Part shown: positions 5,342 to 5,509 of the stretch, piece after piece
Layout of the letters: each line of letters begins with the position of its first letter
How positions within the stretch are numbered: position 1 is the first letter of the stretch
Source of the DNA: Anaerolineae bacterium
Lineage (GTDB): Bacteria > Chloroflexota > Anaerolineae > Aggregatilineales > Aggregatilineaceae
Assembly (NCBI GenBank): GCA_018056405.1
Contig: JAGPFT010000228.1
Span: 1-5,509, forward strand
Length of the DNA: 5,509 nucleotides
Reading direction: 5' to 3'
Made by a program: the position numbers and the translations under genes
Notes under the pieces: model-generated
Seen by the model: the letters and a program-made list of their open reading frames with translations, nothing else
Databases searched by the model: none
What the model was told of the DNA's origin: nothing

Positions 5342-5370
5342 ATTATCCGCCGGTTCATGAGCAGGTGCAA
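5342..5370 (-). promoter_or_regulatory. Sigma-70-type promoter of the tail-bearing membrane protein
   Basis: On the minus strand TTGCAC (5370-5365) is followed by exactly 17 bp and then GATAAT (5347-5342, five of six matches to TATAAT). The start of transcription would be near 5335, giving a leader of about 55 nt that contains the AAGGAG and the GTG start at 5280. The -35 matches the consensus only in TTG, but the spacing and -10 are good. Confidence 0.55.
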
Positions 5371-5430
5371 GAGCCGGAGGAAAGGGGGTGCATTCGGATT
5401 TGGGGGCAGGTGCAGAGATCGGTTGCAGAC

Positions 5431-5468
5431 CTCACCCCCCGGCCCCCTCTCCATATACGGAGAGGGGG
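5431..5468. repeat. CCCCCTCTCC/GGAGAGGGGG hairpin repeat, second copy
   Basis: The element opens with CTCACCCCCC. CCCCCTCTCC (5443-5452) then pairs perfectly with GGAGAGGGGG (5459-5468) around a 6-nt loop, ATATAC. The core and the CTCACCCCC edge are shared with the longer element at 3775-3864, in which the loop is a single A within a 12-bp stem. It lies about 60 bp upstream of the promoter of the tail-bearing membrane protein gene. Confidence 0.7.
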
Positions 5469-5486
5469 AGTAAGTATCTGGCTCAG

Positions 5487-5509
5487 TCCCCTCTCCGCGT
5501 GTGGAGAGG
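5487..5509. repeat. CCCCTCTCC/GGAGAGG hairpin repeat, third copy, cut by the window edge
   Basis: CCTCTCC (5490-5496) pairs with GGAGAGG (5503-5509) around GCGTGT, and the left arm extends to CCCCTCTCC from 5488. The right arm is cut by the end of the window, so the true stem may be longer. Lying 19 bp after the previous copy, it shows that the units can occur in tandem. Confidence 0.65.

Overview
This 5.5 kb window is GC-rich bacterial DNA. Every convincing gene lies on the minus strand, so the natural reading order is from the right end to the left. The organism is most likely a member of the Chloroflexota, perhaps Anaerolineae-like. This is inferred from GC-rich coding DNA, the style of the hypothetical proteins, and intergenic repeats built on CCCCTCTCC/GGAGAGGGG, GTAGGGGCG/CGCCCCTAC and GCAGAG motifs, which I associate with that phylum. 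No rRNA or marker protein fixes the lineage, so this is moderate confidence only.

Read from the right, the layout is as follows. (1) Positions 5509-5281 hold two copies of a CCCCTCTCC hairpin repeat and then a good promoter. (2) Positions 5280-4261 encode a four-helix membrane protein with a long tyrosine-, arginine- and proline-rich disordered tail. (3) Positions 4168-3941 hold a small gene that starts with a good ribosome binding site but is split by an in-frame TAA. (4) Positions 3940-3616 are non-coding, with a long nested inverted repeat and a short dyad. (5) Positions 3615-2326 encode an AI-2E (PerM/TqsA-like) family membrane transporter. (6) Positions 2325-2055 hold inverted copies of a GCAGAG repeat and then a promoter. 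(7) Positions 2054-1749 encode a 101-residue acidic protein with an internal duplication. (8) Positions 1748-1554 hold three hairpins, one a 28-bp perfect palindrome. (9) Positions 1553-345 encode a class I SAM-dependent methyltransferase with a THUMP-like C-terminal domain. (10) A degenerate 7-bp tandem repeat overlaps the methyltransferase stop codon. (11) Positions 286-77 encode a 69-residue two-helix membrane protein resembling the Imm17 family. (12) The left edge is a G-rich tract predicted to form a G-quadruplex.

The genes do not form an obvious pathway. Only the methyltransferase and the small membrane protein, 58 bp apart, look like a transcription unit; the others are separated by repeat-bearing gaps and at least two have recognisable promoters of their own. 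I see no CRISPR array, tRNA, rRNA, transposase or defence island. The points most worth following are the unusually dense and varied intergenic repeats, the nonsense-split small gene, the internally duplicated acidic protein, and the membrane protein with the tyrosine-rich tail.
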